Origin: CAVXZE01 sp963766175
GTDB taxonomy: Bacteria > Myxococcota_A > UBA9160 > UBA6930
Assembly (NCBI GenBank): GCA_963766175.1
Contig: CAVXZE010000001.1
Span: 62,001-126,000 of the forward strand
Length of the DNA: 64,000 nucleotides
Direction: 5' to 3'
Below, one piece after another: positions 9,591 through 19,462 of this stretch. The position numbers and the translations under genes were made by a program. A model generated the notes under the pieces. That model was given only the letters and a program-made list of their open reading frames with translations, did not search any database and had not been told where the DNA came from. Every line of letters starts with the position of its first letter. Position 1 is the stretch's first letter.

Positions 9591-10503
9591 GTGCGATAGC
9601 CTCGTCTTGCGGGCGTCTTCGCCGACTCCGGCCAGATCATCGCCAGCAGCCAGGCCTCGAGCAGCAGGAGCAGCGAAGGCGATGCCGAAGGTGAAGAAGC
9701 CCTCGGGCTGGTGGATCCGCCGCTCGCCGCCTCCTCACCGAAGCGGTGGGTGAGGACGCCGGTCAGGCGACCCGGAAGGCGTTCACCAGGATCGCGATCG
9801 GAATCGTCGAGAGCGACGATGACGACGCGTTCGCACCATCGTCTTGCGGAAGAAGTAGGCGAAGACGACACCCAGCGTGCCCAGCGCCATCAGCGAGCGC
9901 AGCCCGCTGCAGGCTTCGGCGACGAAGAGCTGGGTATTCGCCAGATGGATGATGTTCCCCTCGCGCAGCGCGGGAATCTCCGAGCAGGTAGAGCGCGTTC
10001 ACCGCGAAGTCCGCGCGATCAGCTGGAGCGGGAAGGCGACGACGTTCACCAGCGACTGGGGCAGCGGGACCATCAGGAAGAGGAAGAGCAGCGGGAAGGC
10101 CAGGATGCGGAAGATCGAGCGCCCCGAGCAGCAGCAGCACGAGGCCGATCAGGGTGAGCACGAAGGAGACCCGCATGGTCATGAGCTCGACGCCGAGGCG
10201 CCCGATCATCAGCGTCAGGGTGCCGAGGCAGAGCGGCAGCACGTCCCCACCAGCTCGGGTCGATGACGGCGCGGCGCAGCTGCGGGCGCCGTTCCCATGC
10301 GAAGAAGAGCGCCAGCGGGACGATCAGGAAGCCGTGGGAGTAGTCGTCGACCAGCTTCCAGTGGATGCACCATGTAGTAGAGGATCGGTGCGTAGACGAC
10401 CACGGCGAGCGCGATGAGCGCGATCGTCACCCACAGGGCCCGTCGTCGCGAGCTGGCCTCCGCTGTTCGCTGCTGAGAGTTCCGTGCCGGCTTCCAGTGC
10501 CAT
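9587..10503 (-). CDS. Exosortase (EpsH/Xrt-family membrane transpeptidase); heavily frameshifted
   Basis: The ATG at 10503 is preceded by AGAGAGGCGG. Joined frames give a multi-pass inner-membrane protein of about 305 aa with the exosortase signatures: 'VDDYSHGFLIVPLALFFAWE' early, then the catalytic Cys block 'LFVAEACSGLRSLMALGTLG', the Arg block 'VNAFRVALTG' and the His in 'VLTHRFGEEAASG', ending 'LLLEAWLLAMIWPE'. So the Cys-Arg-His catalytic set is intact in sequence. Six or more single-base frameshifts (between about 10440 and 9690) make this the most damaged gene of the window. Exosortases cut C-terminal sorting tails (PEP-CTERM and relatives) and attach the protein to a surface acceptor. 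No substrate gene was found here. Subtype not assigned. Confidence 0.75.
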
Positions 10504-10578
10504 GACCGCCTCTCTATCTCGACAATTCCGCGGCGCCATCGGTCGGCTGTTCACCGATCATTCTCGAGGTCTCTTCGG

Positions 10579-10731
10579 TCAGAACAGCGCGTAGATGAAG
10601 GGAGCCACCGCCGACCCTTCGGTCAGCATGATCAGCGCCGAGAGAAGAATCATCGTGACGAAGATCGGTCCCAGCCACCACTTCTTCCGGACCCTCATGA
10701 AGGCCCACAGTTCACGGAGAATCGATGTCAT
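10579..10731 (-). CDS. DUF5989 family small membrane protein (50 aa)
   Basis: A short ORF starting at ATG 10731 and ending at TGA 10579. The protein has a basic amphipathic start (RELWAFMRVRKKWWLGPI), one transmembrane segment (VTMILLSALIMLTEG) and the typical C-terminus 'SAVAPFIYALF'. This matches DUF5989, a family of about 50 aa almost always encoded next to NodU/CmcH-type carbamoyltransferases, as here (the carbamoyltransferase stop is 50 bp upstream). The function is unknown; it may anchor or regulate the transferase. The frame is intact although both exosortase and carbamoyltransferase are broken. Confidence 0.85.
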   Translation of the reverse strand: MTSILRELWAFMRVRKKWWLGPIFVTMILLSALIMLTEGSAVAPFIYALF

Positions 10732-10780
10732 CGAGAGTCCCTCGTTCCTTTCTTCGTTCCGTGGTCCGGGGGGTGTCGGT

Positions 10781-12521
10781 TCAGTCCAGCTCGTAGCGCT
10801 CGCGCCAGTCGAAGTCCTCGACCAGCTCGGGCTGATCGCGCTTGTCGAGGATCTGGTTGCCCATCACCAGCACGTCCATGTTCGTGCGCATGAAGCAAAG
10901 GTAGGCGTCCTCGGGAGTGCAGACGATCGGCTCCCCCCGGACGTTGAAGGAGGTGTTGATCAGTACCGGACAGTCGGTGCGCTGATCGAAACGCGCGAGC
11001 AGGTCGTAGAACTCCGGGTGGGTGTCGCGGGTCGCCGTCTGGAGGCGCGCGGAGCCGTCTACGTGGGTGACGGCGGGAATCTCGCGGCCTTCCTTGACCT
11101 GGCAGACCAGCAGCATGTAGGGGCTCTCCCGGTCGATCTCGAACCAGTCCGAGGCCTTGTCGGCCAGGACCGCCGGCGCGAAGGGTCGGAAGCTCTCGCG
11201 GAACTTGATCTTCAGGTTGACCCGCTTCCAGTTCTCCTGGATTTCGCGGATCGGCGAGGATCGAGCGGCTCCCGAGCGAGCGCGGGCCCCACTCGAGGCG
11301 CCCCTGGAACCATCCCACCACGGCCTGCTCCTCGTCGAGCCGGCGGGCCGTCTCCGCGATCATCTCATCGCGGGAAAGCGTCTGGTAGGGCGCGCCGCGG
11401 TCGTCCAGGAAACGCAGGATCTCCTGGTCGGAAAAGCTCGGGCCCCAGTACGCGTGGTCCATGCGCAGCTTGCGCGGGCGGCCCAGCACGCAGTTCTCCA
11501 CGAACAGCGCCGCACCGAGCGCTCCGCCCGCATCGCCCGCTGCGGGCTGCACCCAGAGCTGCTCGAAGGGGCTTTCCCGGATGATGCGCCCATTGGCCAC
11601 GCAATTGAGTGCGACACCGCCAGCCATGCAGAGGTTCGGGAGTCCGGTGCGCTCGTGGAGGTCCCGGACGATTCGCAGAACGATCTCCTCGGTGACCTTC
11701 TGCACGCTCGCCGCCATGTCCCAGTGGAAGTTCTCCATCTGGGATTCGGGCTCGCGCCGCGGATGACCGAACAGCTTCGCGAAGCGCTGGTTGGTCATGG
11801 TGAGGCCGTAGTGGTAGGCGAAGTACTTCATGTTCAGCTTGAAGGAGCCGTCTTCCCGGAGGTCGACCAGGTGCTCGAGGATCGTCTCGTAGTACTTCGG
11901 CTCGCCGTAGGGTGCGGCGCCCATCACCTTGTACTCGGCGCTGTTGACCTTGAAGCCGAGGTAGTAGGTGAAGGCGCTGTAGAGCAGACCCAGGGAGTGG
12001 GGGAATCGAATCTCCTTGAACAGCTCGAATCCGTTGCCTCGTCCGACTCCCTGTGTGGCCGTCGCCCATTCGCCCACGCCGTCGATGGTCAGGATGGCCG
12101 CCTCTTCGAAGGGGGAGGGAAGGAAGGCCGAGGCCGCGTGGGACTGGTGATGCTCGGCGAAGAGCACCTCGCCTTCGTATCCGAGACCCTTCTCGATGGC
12201 TTTCGGCATCCAGAGCTTCTCCTTCATCCAGATCGGCATCGCCTTGGAGAAGGAGGGCAGGGAGCGGGGGAAGGTGGCCAGATAGGTGATCAGCATCCGC
12301 TCGAACTTGATGAAGGGCTTGTCGTAGAAGACCAGATAGTCGAGGTCGTTCACCCCGATGCCCGCCTCCGAGAGGCAGTACTGCACCGCGTTCCTGGGAA
12401 GCTCGGGGTCGTGCTTCTTGCGGGTGAAGCGCTCCTCGTGGGCCGCGGCGGCGAGGTCCCCGTCGCGCAGCAGTGCGGCAGCCGCGTCGTGGTAGAAGCA
12501 TGAGATTCCGAGGATGTCCAT
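10781..12521 (-). CDS. Carbamoyltransferase (NodU/CmcH/TobZ family); one frameshift
   Basis: About 580 aa. It opens 'MDILGISCFYHDAAAALLRD', the standard start of the family. The Kae1-like N-terminal domain (makes carbamoyl-adenylate from carbamoyl phosphate and ATP) shows the metal-binding 'EHHQSHAASAF' and 'ILTIDGVGEWAT', plus 'CMAGGVALNCVANG' and 'GDAGGALGAAL'. The C-terminal transferase domain begins 'GRLEWGPRSLGSRSILADPR', is interrupted by one frameshift near 11255, and continues 'NWKRVNLKIKFRESFRPFAP', 'VTHVDGSARLQT', 'INTSFNVRGEPIV'. Such enzymes O-carbamoylate sugars or antibiotics. In this cluster a carbamoyl decoration of the exported polysaccharide is a reasonable inference. Flanked by two small membrane-protein genes. 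Confidence 0.9.
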
Positions 12522-12543
12522 CTACCTGGCTCGTCCTTCTGGC

Positions 12544-12795
12544 TCAGAACAGGCGCTTGGCGCGCTCCAGGTCGGCGCCGGCGCTGTCGGCCTCCGACCA
12601 GGCGCTGCCGGAGATGTGAAGCCCACGCTTCTGCAGCAGGTCCCTTCGAAAGGCGAACAGCACCAGGGCGACCGGGCCCAGCACCAGAGTGTAGACGATC
12701 GCCAGCACCAGCAGTGTCTGCACCTCGCCGAAGCGCGCTGCGATCTCGAGCCATCCCGCGTAGAACCGCCGCCATACCGGCTTTTTCTCGCTCAT
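12544..12795 (-). CDS. Small membrane protein of the carbamoyltransferase cluster (83 aa)
   Basis: The ATG at 12795 is preceded by GGGAGCC. One transmembrane helix (TLLVLAIVYTLVLGPVALVLF, about residues 27-47) is flanked by a basic N-terminus (SEKKPVWRRFYAGW) and a C-terminal tail ending 'DLERAKRLF'. The pattern YxxVLGPxAL followed by a tail ending in xLERAxRxF recurs in small proteins beside carbamoyltransferase/DUF5989 pairs; I know no characterised function. Upstream the frame stays open through the wecB remnant, so a 126- to 131-aa fusion starting at 12924 or 12939 is formally possible. It lies 22 bp before the carbamoyltransferase start. Confidence 0.6.
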   Translation of the reverse strand: MSEKKPVWRRFYAGWLEIAARFGEVQTLLVLAIVYTLVLGPVALVLFAFRRDLLQKRGLHISGSAWSEADSAGADLERAKRLF

Positions 12796-12939
12796 CGAGG
12801 CTCCCAGGTCCCGCGCGAGCGGAGCGAGCTGCGGGCTGGCCTGCTCCCGGGCACGCAACTCGCGCAGCAAGGGTGCGACTTTCATGAAGTTCGGGCGTGC
12901 GGCGGCGACCGCCATCACCTGCATCGAGCCCCTCTGCAT
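12796..12939 (-). pseudogene. 5' remnant of UDP-GlcNAc 2-epimerase (wecB-like)
   Basis: The ATG at 12939 follows an excellent ribosome binding site (AGGAGCAGGAGAGAG). The first codons read MQRGSMQVMAVAAARPNF then MKVAPLLRELRARE, which is the first beta-strand, GxRPNFMK loop and first helix of non-hydrolysing UDP-N-acetylglucosamine 2-epimerases (family: VxGARPNFMKxAPLLR). Similarity stops after about 30 residues, where about 360 should follow. The frame then runs unbroken into the small membrane protein. I read this as a deletion scar: the promoter, leader and 5' end of wecB now drive the downstream genes. It could also be translated as an N-terminal extension of that protein. Confidence 0.6.
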
Positions 12940-12987
12940 CTCTCTCCTGCTCCTCGCGATCTGGCCCGCGCCAGGGCCCGGCGGATG

Positions 12988-13003
12988 TGCGAAATGTGTG
13001 CCA
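12988..13003 (-). promoter_or_regulatory. Putative sigma54 (-24/-12) promoter for the minus-strand EPS cluster
   Basis: Read on the minus strand: TGGCACACATTTCGCA. The GG and GC doublets are exactly 10 nt apart as in the consensus TGGCACG-N4-TTGCA, with TTCGC in place of TTGC at -12. It lies about 50 bp upstream of the wecB-remnant start. A sigma54 activator gene with an intact GAFTGA motif starts on the other side of the same region. Confidence 0.5.
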
Positions 13004-13111
13004 AGCGGGGGCAGACCGCCACGGGCGGTCTCACCGGAACGGTAGGGAAAGATCGGCTCACTCCAAAGGCCCTGCGCTTTTCGCGAGTGCTTGGCTTGCG
13101 AAGGAACGGTT

Positions 13112-13136
13112 CTTCCCATAGGGAAGTCTACTTCCC
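13112..13136. repeat. Alternating CTTCCC/GGGAAG hexamers, possible activator site
   Basis: CTTCCC (13112-13117), GGGAAG (13121-13126) and CTTCCC (13131-13136) form two overlapping inverted repeats with the outer copies 19 bp apart. The position, about 70-100 bp upstream of the plus-strand -24/-12 element and about 110-150 bp upstream of the minus-strand one, suits an enhancer for a sigma54 activator. No binding partner is known. Confidence 0.35.
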
Positions 13137-13207
13137 AGATGTGGAAAAGTATTTCATACTGCATCCACTTGCTTTCCTGGTAAAGGAAGGAAAGTACTCA
13201 TGCGGGG

Positions 13208-13223
13208 TGGCACGAATCTCGCA
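13208..13223 (+). promoter_or_regulatory. Putative sigma54 (-24/-12) promoter for the plus-strand EPS operon
   Basis: TGGCACGAATCTCGCA matches TGGCACG-N4-TTGCA with correct GG-to-GC spacing and one mismatch (TCGC for TTGC). It lies 72 bp upstream of the regulator start at 13295 and overlaps the palindrome at 13220-13233. Confidence 0.5.
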
Positions 13224-13233
13224 CGATCGTGCG
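13220..13233. promoter_or_regulatory. 14-bp perfect palindrome, possible operator
   Basis: CGCACGATCGTGCG is fully symmetrical and overlaps the -12 part of the plus-strand sigma54-type element. A dimeric repressor bound here could block that promoter; this is inference from position only. Confidence 0.4.
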
Positions 13234-13294
13234 GTCGCTCCGCAACCTGTGAGGGAATGACCCCAATTGCGTCCATGGAGGCACACGACCATCC

Positions 13295-14718
<1,424 letters not shown>

Positions 14719-14748
14719 GTGGTGTCGGATACCAGGGGGTGGCGATGA

Positions 14749-15344
14749 TTGGCGGAAAGACAGTGGGTTGTTTCGGTGCTGCTGGCGCTCGCTGTCTCGG
14801 TGGGCTGCGTCGGAAGCGGAACGCCCCATCCGCCGGAGCCGCCCCCGATGGAGAAGGCGGAGTACGTGATCGGTGCCGGGGACATGCTGTTGATCCGGGT
14901 CTGGAAGAACCCGGAGCTCAGTGTCGAGGGTCCCGTGCGGCCCGACGGGAAGATCTCGGTGCCCCTGCTGGACGACGTCCAGGCCGAGGGTCTCACCACG
15001 CTCGAGCTCAAGGAGGTGATCACCCGGGACCTCAGCGAGTACGTCGGCCAACCCCGATGTCACCGTGGTCGTCGAGGCGATTGGAAGCAAGCACGTCTTC
15101 GTGGTCGGTGAAGTCGTGCGCTCCGGACCGGTTCCGCTCGGCAAGGATGTGCGGGTGCTGGACGCCATCTCCACCGCGGGCGGCTTCGGCCCCTTCGCCG
15201 ACAAGAAGAGGGTGAAGGTGATCCGCCGCTCGGGAGAGCGGCGAGGTCGAGTACCGGTTCAACTACGACGCTTACGTGGCCGGCAAGGCGCCGGGGACCA
15301 ACCTGCTGCTGGTCCCGGGCGACACCATCGTGGTGCCGGACTGA
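14749..15344 (+). CDS. Polysaccharide export outer-membrane lipoprotein (Wza/EpsE-like); frameshifted
   Basis: The TTG start at 14749 is the first start after an in-frame stop, 30 bp after the regulator. A lipoprotein signal ends in SVGC. The mature protein has the polysaccharide export domain: 'YVIGAGDMLLIRVWKNPELS', 'VRPDGKISVPLLDDVQAEGL', then after a frameshift (about 15046) 'NPDVTVVVEAIGSK' and a SLBB-like stretch 'VFVVGEVVRSGPVPLGKDV', 'DAISTAGGFGPFADK'. A second frameshift (about 15240) precedes 'LLLVPGDTIVVPD'. At about 197 aa it is a short Wza relative, as is usual in exosortase-associated systems, and probably forms the outer-membrane channel with the Wzz-type protein encoded downstream. 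Confidence 0.8.
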
Positions 15345-15364
15345 GACTGGGGATGGGGGGGCTC

Positions 15365-16881
15365 GTGAACATTTACCGATGGTCGATCATCGTCGCTCTT
15401 CTGTTTCTCCCGCTGGCGAGCTCCGCACAGGAGCTGACCCTGGGTGCCGGGTTCGAGGGCGGCTACGACAGCAACGTCTTCTCCACCGAGATCGAGGAGG
15501 TGGACGACTACAGCTTCCGGATCGAGCCGGACGCACTTCTGGAAGACCACGAAGGCGAGCTCAAGTGGAAGCTCCGCTACCGGCCCTCCTACGAGTATTT
15601 CATCGACTCGGTCGAGGCCCGTGGCTGGACCCATCTGGCCGACGGCGAGCTGAGCTGGCAGGTCAATCCCACCACACGCGTGGAGATCTCCGATCGGTTC
15701 GGTCGCTTCCGGTCCCTGAACCGCTTCAACGAGGTGGTCACCACAGGCGCAGGGGGTCAGGTCGTAGACTGCCACCGAATTCGGCTTCGGACGCGACGAG
15801 AACACTCGCAACACCGCCGACGCGAGTCTGACCCACAACCTGGGACCGACCCGGATGCTGACGTTGACGCTGGGGCACAACCTGATCGACTTCGACCGCG
15901 AGGAGCGCTCCGACCGCCAGACCCTGAGCGCCTTGGGACGCTACGAACAGACGATTTCGCGGCGAGACCAGCTCGGAGGGGGCGTCAGCTATCGGCGTTC
16001 GTCCTACGACGCCAGCTCCGTCCGCGAAAGTCAGTCGACGGACTTCTACAACGTCTTCGGAAGCTGGCGGCACCAGTTCGACGAGACCCTCGAGCTCAGC
16101 GTGGCTGCGGGCCCCACCTGGGTGAAGGGCGACGACCAGGACAATGTCGTGGCGGTCGCCCCCAATCAGCTCCTGTACCCGCTGCTGTCCGTCGACGGTA
16201 AGAACAGGCTGGTGAGAGCGACGAGCTGCTCCAGGGACAAAGGGACTCTGATCCTGACCGCGGATTGCGACGTCATCGGCCAGAATCTCACCCCCGCGCA
16301 GGAGCGCGCGGTGCGGTCCATTCGTACGGATCTGGAGCTCGTGGGGCCGGTTCCGTCGGGGAACAACAACAGCCTCACCTACTTCGCCAACATGAGCCTC
16401 AGCAAACGCTGGGAGCAGTGGCCGGGCACGATCTCCTACCGCCGTCAGCAGAGCGACTCGTCGGGCCTGGGCTCGAGCACCGTCGCCGACATCGTGAGCG
16501 GCGTCCTCGAGTGGAGGCCGTCCCCGCGCTGGCACTCCACATTGCGCGTCGCGTTGACGCGCCAGTCCCAGGCGACCGAGGGGGTCCAGACCACGATCGC
16601 AGTGATGCCGACGGACCTCTCGGCCTATCCTTGGCCCGGGCTTCACGGATGTCGCGGAATCGTTCGCTCTCCGAGCCGTCGAGGTCGATCAGAACATCGA
16701 CATCTGGACCCTGTGGATCAGACTCGACGTTCGCTATCGCCTCACCGAGCGAACCACACTCTACGGAACCGCCATCTACTGGGACCAGAGCACGGACGGG
16801 GACGTGGCTTTCGGGCGTGACTATGACCGGTTTCGCGTCAATTTCGGTGTCGAGTATCAGTTCGATCCGATTCGCCTCTGA
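15365..16881 (+). CDS. EPS-cluster outer-membrane beta-barrel protein; frameshifted
   Basis: GTG start at 15365 (ATG at 15353 in the same frame is an alternative). The N-terminal signal peptide (WSIIVALLFLPLASSAQ) precedes a chain of about 480 residues of alternating, aromatic-rich amphipathic strands ('YDSNVFSTEIEEVDDYSFRI', 'LKWKLRYRPSYEYFIDSV', 'TLTLGHNLIDFDREERSDR'), ending in the typical outer-membrane C-terminal strand 'FRVNFGVEYQFDPIRL'. It resembles the beta-barrel proteins (TIGR03016-like or EpsL-like) of exosortase EPS operons. Apparent frameshifts lie near 15765 and 16640. It probably helps the polysaccharide cross the outer membrane together with the export lipoprotein encoded just upstream. 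Confidence 0.75.
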
Positions 16882-16909
16882 GTGCGCCCTTTGAAAACGG
16901 AGCCAACCC

Positions 16910-18539
16910 ATGAACCCGGAGCAGGGACTCCAGATCCAAGATCTCGGCGGCGTGCTGCGCCGCCGCCAGGGCACCATGGCCGTGGTCGCGGGGGCCGTCT
17001 TCCTGCTGTCGATCGTCACGGCGGCCGTGCTGCCGAATAGGTACGAAGCCTGGACGACGCTGCTCGTCGAGCCCCAATCCATCTCCAAGGGGCTCATCGA
17101 GCCGACCATGGAGGAGAGCGAGCTCGAGGGCCGGCTGCACCTGATGACGATGCAGATCCTGAGCCGCGGCCGCCTCTCGCGAATCATCACCGAGCTCGAG
17201 CTCTATCCCGAGGAGTCGAAGGAGATGACGCGCGAGGAGGTGATCTCGCTGATGCGGAGCCACATCCGCGTCGAGCCCGTGCTGCCGGAGCTCGAGGTGG
17301 AGGACAGGAGGCGCCAGCGCGACTTCGAGATCAATACCTTCCGCCTCTACTTCCACAGCGAGTCTCGCGACCATCGCCGCGGCCGTCGCCAACCGCCTCG
17401 CCAACGACTTCATCGACGAGCACCTGAAGGAGCGGGTGCAGATCTCGGGCGACACCTCGGAGTTCATCGAAGCGGAGCTCGACCGGCTCTCGACCCGTAT
17501 CGCCGAGGTGGAGGCCCGGATCGCGGAGGTGAAGGATGCGAATCCGGGGCGGCTTCCCGAGGACGTGCAGTCCAATCAGCGGCTTCTCGAGCGGTCCGTC
17601 GACATGATCCGCGATGCCCAGCGCGACCTGGCGATCGCCGAGAGCGACGAGGCGTTCTACAAGCAGCAGGTGCTCGCGGGCGGGTCGATGTCCAACGACT
17701 ATCCGAATCAGATGACTCCCGCCCGCAAGCTCGAGCTCCTGGAGCTCGAACTCGCCGAGTACCGCGGCCGGGGCTTCACGGAGAAGCATCCCGATATCGT
17801 CGCCACCCGGCAGGAGATCGCGGAGGTGAAGGCGAAGATCGAAAGCGCCGGCGACGAGGGCGGGGATGAGGGCCTCTCCCCCGCCCAGCAGAACGCCCGG
17901 GCGGAGCAGCAGCGCGCCCAGCTGCGCGCCGCCGCCGCGCGCCAGGACATCGCGCGGCTGAACGCCCAGATCGCCGAGATTCACGCCAATCTGTCGGGGA
18001 CGCCGCGGGTCGCCGAGCAGCTCGACGCGCTGGAGCGCGAGTACCAGCACCTCTTCGCGAGCTACCAGGAGTTCAGCAACAAACGCCTCGAGGCCGGTGT
18101 CGCCGCCAACATGGAGCGGCGCCAGAAGGGCGAGCAGTTCCGGATCCTCGAGTCCGCGTATCCGCCCCCCGAGCCCTTCTCGCCCAACCGCATCGCGATC
18201 GTCGCGGTCGGGCTGCTCCTGGGGATCGGGCTGGGCGCCGGCCTCGCGGTGCTCCTCGAGGCCCTCGACTCCTCCTTCCACGGGGCGCGCCAGCTCCAGA
18301 TGGCGCTGCGCTTCCCGGTCCTCGCCTCGATTCCCGGGATCGTCCTCGAATCGGATCGCGCCGCGATGCGCCGCCGCCGGATTCGCAACGCGGTGGCGGC
18401 GGTGGCGGTCACCTTCGTGGTGCTGGTCGGCGCCGTTGCCGGCAACTGGACCGTGAACGGGATTCCGGGATTCATCCAGACCATCGTCGAGGGAGAAGAG
18501 GCGGAGACGCCGACTCCGCCGGCCGGGGAGCAGGGTTAG
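16910..18539 (+). CDS. Wzz/GNVR-type polysaccharide chain-length determinant; one frameshift
   Basis: About 543 aa. A short cytoplasmic N-terminus is followed by transmembrane helix 1 (TMAVVAGAVFLLSIVTAAVLP, residues 23-43), a long periplasmic region rich in coiled coil (ELDRLSTRIAEVEARIAEVK and onwards) and a helix near the C-terminus (IAIVAVGLLLGIGLGAGLA). A further hydrophobic segment (VAAVAVTFVVLVGAVAGNW) follows about 60 residues later. 'GFTEKHPDIVATRQEIAEVK' and 'RLEAGVAANMERRQKGEQF' fit the GNVR-containing family. One frameshift near 17365. It forms an inner-membrane oligomer that sets chain length and pairs with the tyrosine kinase two genes downstream. Good RBS: GGAGCC before the ATG. 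Confidence 0.85.
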
Positions 18540-18550
18540 GAAGATTCCCC

Positions 18551-19462
18551 ATGTATCACTCCTACTACGGACTCGTGCAGAGCCCCTTCGAGATGACGCC
18601 GGACCCGGCGTTCCTGTATCTCGGAGACACCCACCGCGAGGGTCTCGCCACCCTGGTCTACGGTGTACAGGCTCGCAAGGGATTCGTGCTTCTGACCGGT
18701 GAGATCGGCACCGGAAAGACGACCTTGCTCCACGCGCTCCTCGCCCAGCTCGACCGGGAGACGCTCTCCGCCTTCATCTTCAATCCCAAGCTCGAGCCCC
18801 TCGACTTCTTCCGCGTCCTCTTCGACGAGTTCGGGATCGAGGAGAGGTGCAGCACCAAGGGTGAGTATCTGCTCACACTGAATCGCTTCCTGATCGGACG
18901 GCTCGAGCGGGATCTCACCACGCTGCTGATCGTGGACGAGGCCCAGACTCTCTCGCCGGAGATGCTGGAGGAGATCCGGCTGCTCTCCAATCTCGAGACG
19001 CCCACCTCGAAGCTGATCCAGATCCTGCTGGTGGGGCAGCCGGAGCTCTGGGAGATGCTGGCGGATCCGGGCCTTCGACAGCTGCGCCAGCGGATCGTGC
19101 TTCGCCACCAGCTGCGTCCCTTCACGGAGGAGGAGACGGCCGCCTACGTCCAGGAGCGCCTCCGCCTCGCCGGCTACACGGGCAAGGGAATCTTCAAGAC
19201 CGCGGCGCTTCGCAGGATCCACGCGGTGTCCAGCGGGACACCGCGCCTGGTCAACATCGTCTGCGACAGCGCGCTCCTGCTGGGATTCGCACGCGAGAAG
19301 GAGACCCTCGGAGCCGATGCGATCACGGAGGTCGCCCGTGATCTCGGCCTGGTCGATCGGGAGTCGGTCTCCGAGTCTGCTACCCCTTCCACCCAAGAGA
19401 TCGAGCGGAAGCGGCGCGGCCTGTTCGGCTTCTTCCGTGCGCGGCGAGTAGAGGAATTCTGA
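18551..19462 (+). CDS. ExeA-like AAA ATPase of the exosortase/EPS system
   Basis: Intact, 303 aa. It starts 'MYHSYYGLVQSPFEMTPDP', typical of ExeA/GspA-type and exosortase-associated ATPases (TIGR03015-like). Walker A is 'GEIGTGKTTLLHALL' (residues about 52-66), Walker B 'LLIVDEAQTLS', with an Arg-rich sensor 'LRQLRQRIVLRHQLRPF'. The C-terminal lid ends 'AITEVARDLGLV', followed by a short basic tail. Its stop overlaps the start of the tyrosine kinase gene (TGATG), indicating a coupled product. The role is probably an energy-coupling or assembly ATPase for the export machinery at the inner membrane; the precise step is unknown. Confidence 0.85.
   Translation: MYHSYYGLVQSPFEMTPDPAFLYLGDTHREGLATLVYGVQARKGFVLLTGEIGTGKTTLLHALLAQLDRETLSAFIFNPKLEPLDFFRVLFDEFGIEERCSTKGEYLLTLNRFLIGRLERDLTTLLIVDEAQTLSPEMLEEIRLLSNLETPTSKLIQILLVGQPELWEMLADPGLRQLRQRIVLRHQLRPFTEEETAAYVQERLRLAGYTGKGIFKTAALRRIHAVSSGTPRLVNIVCDSALLLGFAREKETLGADAITEVARDLGLVDRESVSESATPSTQEIERKRRGLFGFFRARRVEEF

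Larger units (their letters stand above)
12940..13294. promoter_or_regulatory. Divergent regulatory region between the two EPS transcription units
   Basis: 355 bp without a gene. It holds a minus-strand sigma54-type element (12988-13003), an alternating hexamer cluster (13112-13136), an A+T-richer stretch (about 13130-13200), a plus-strand sigma54-type element (13208-13223) and a 14-bp perfect palindrome (13220-13233). No tRNA or small ORF with a convincing start was seen. Confidence 0.6.

Noticed and set aside
12544..13164. A 206-codon minus-strand frame as one protein
   Set aside because: The part upstream of 12939 has no recognisable domain, covers the sigma54-type element and lacks coding character; only the wecB remnant and the small membrane protein are supported.
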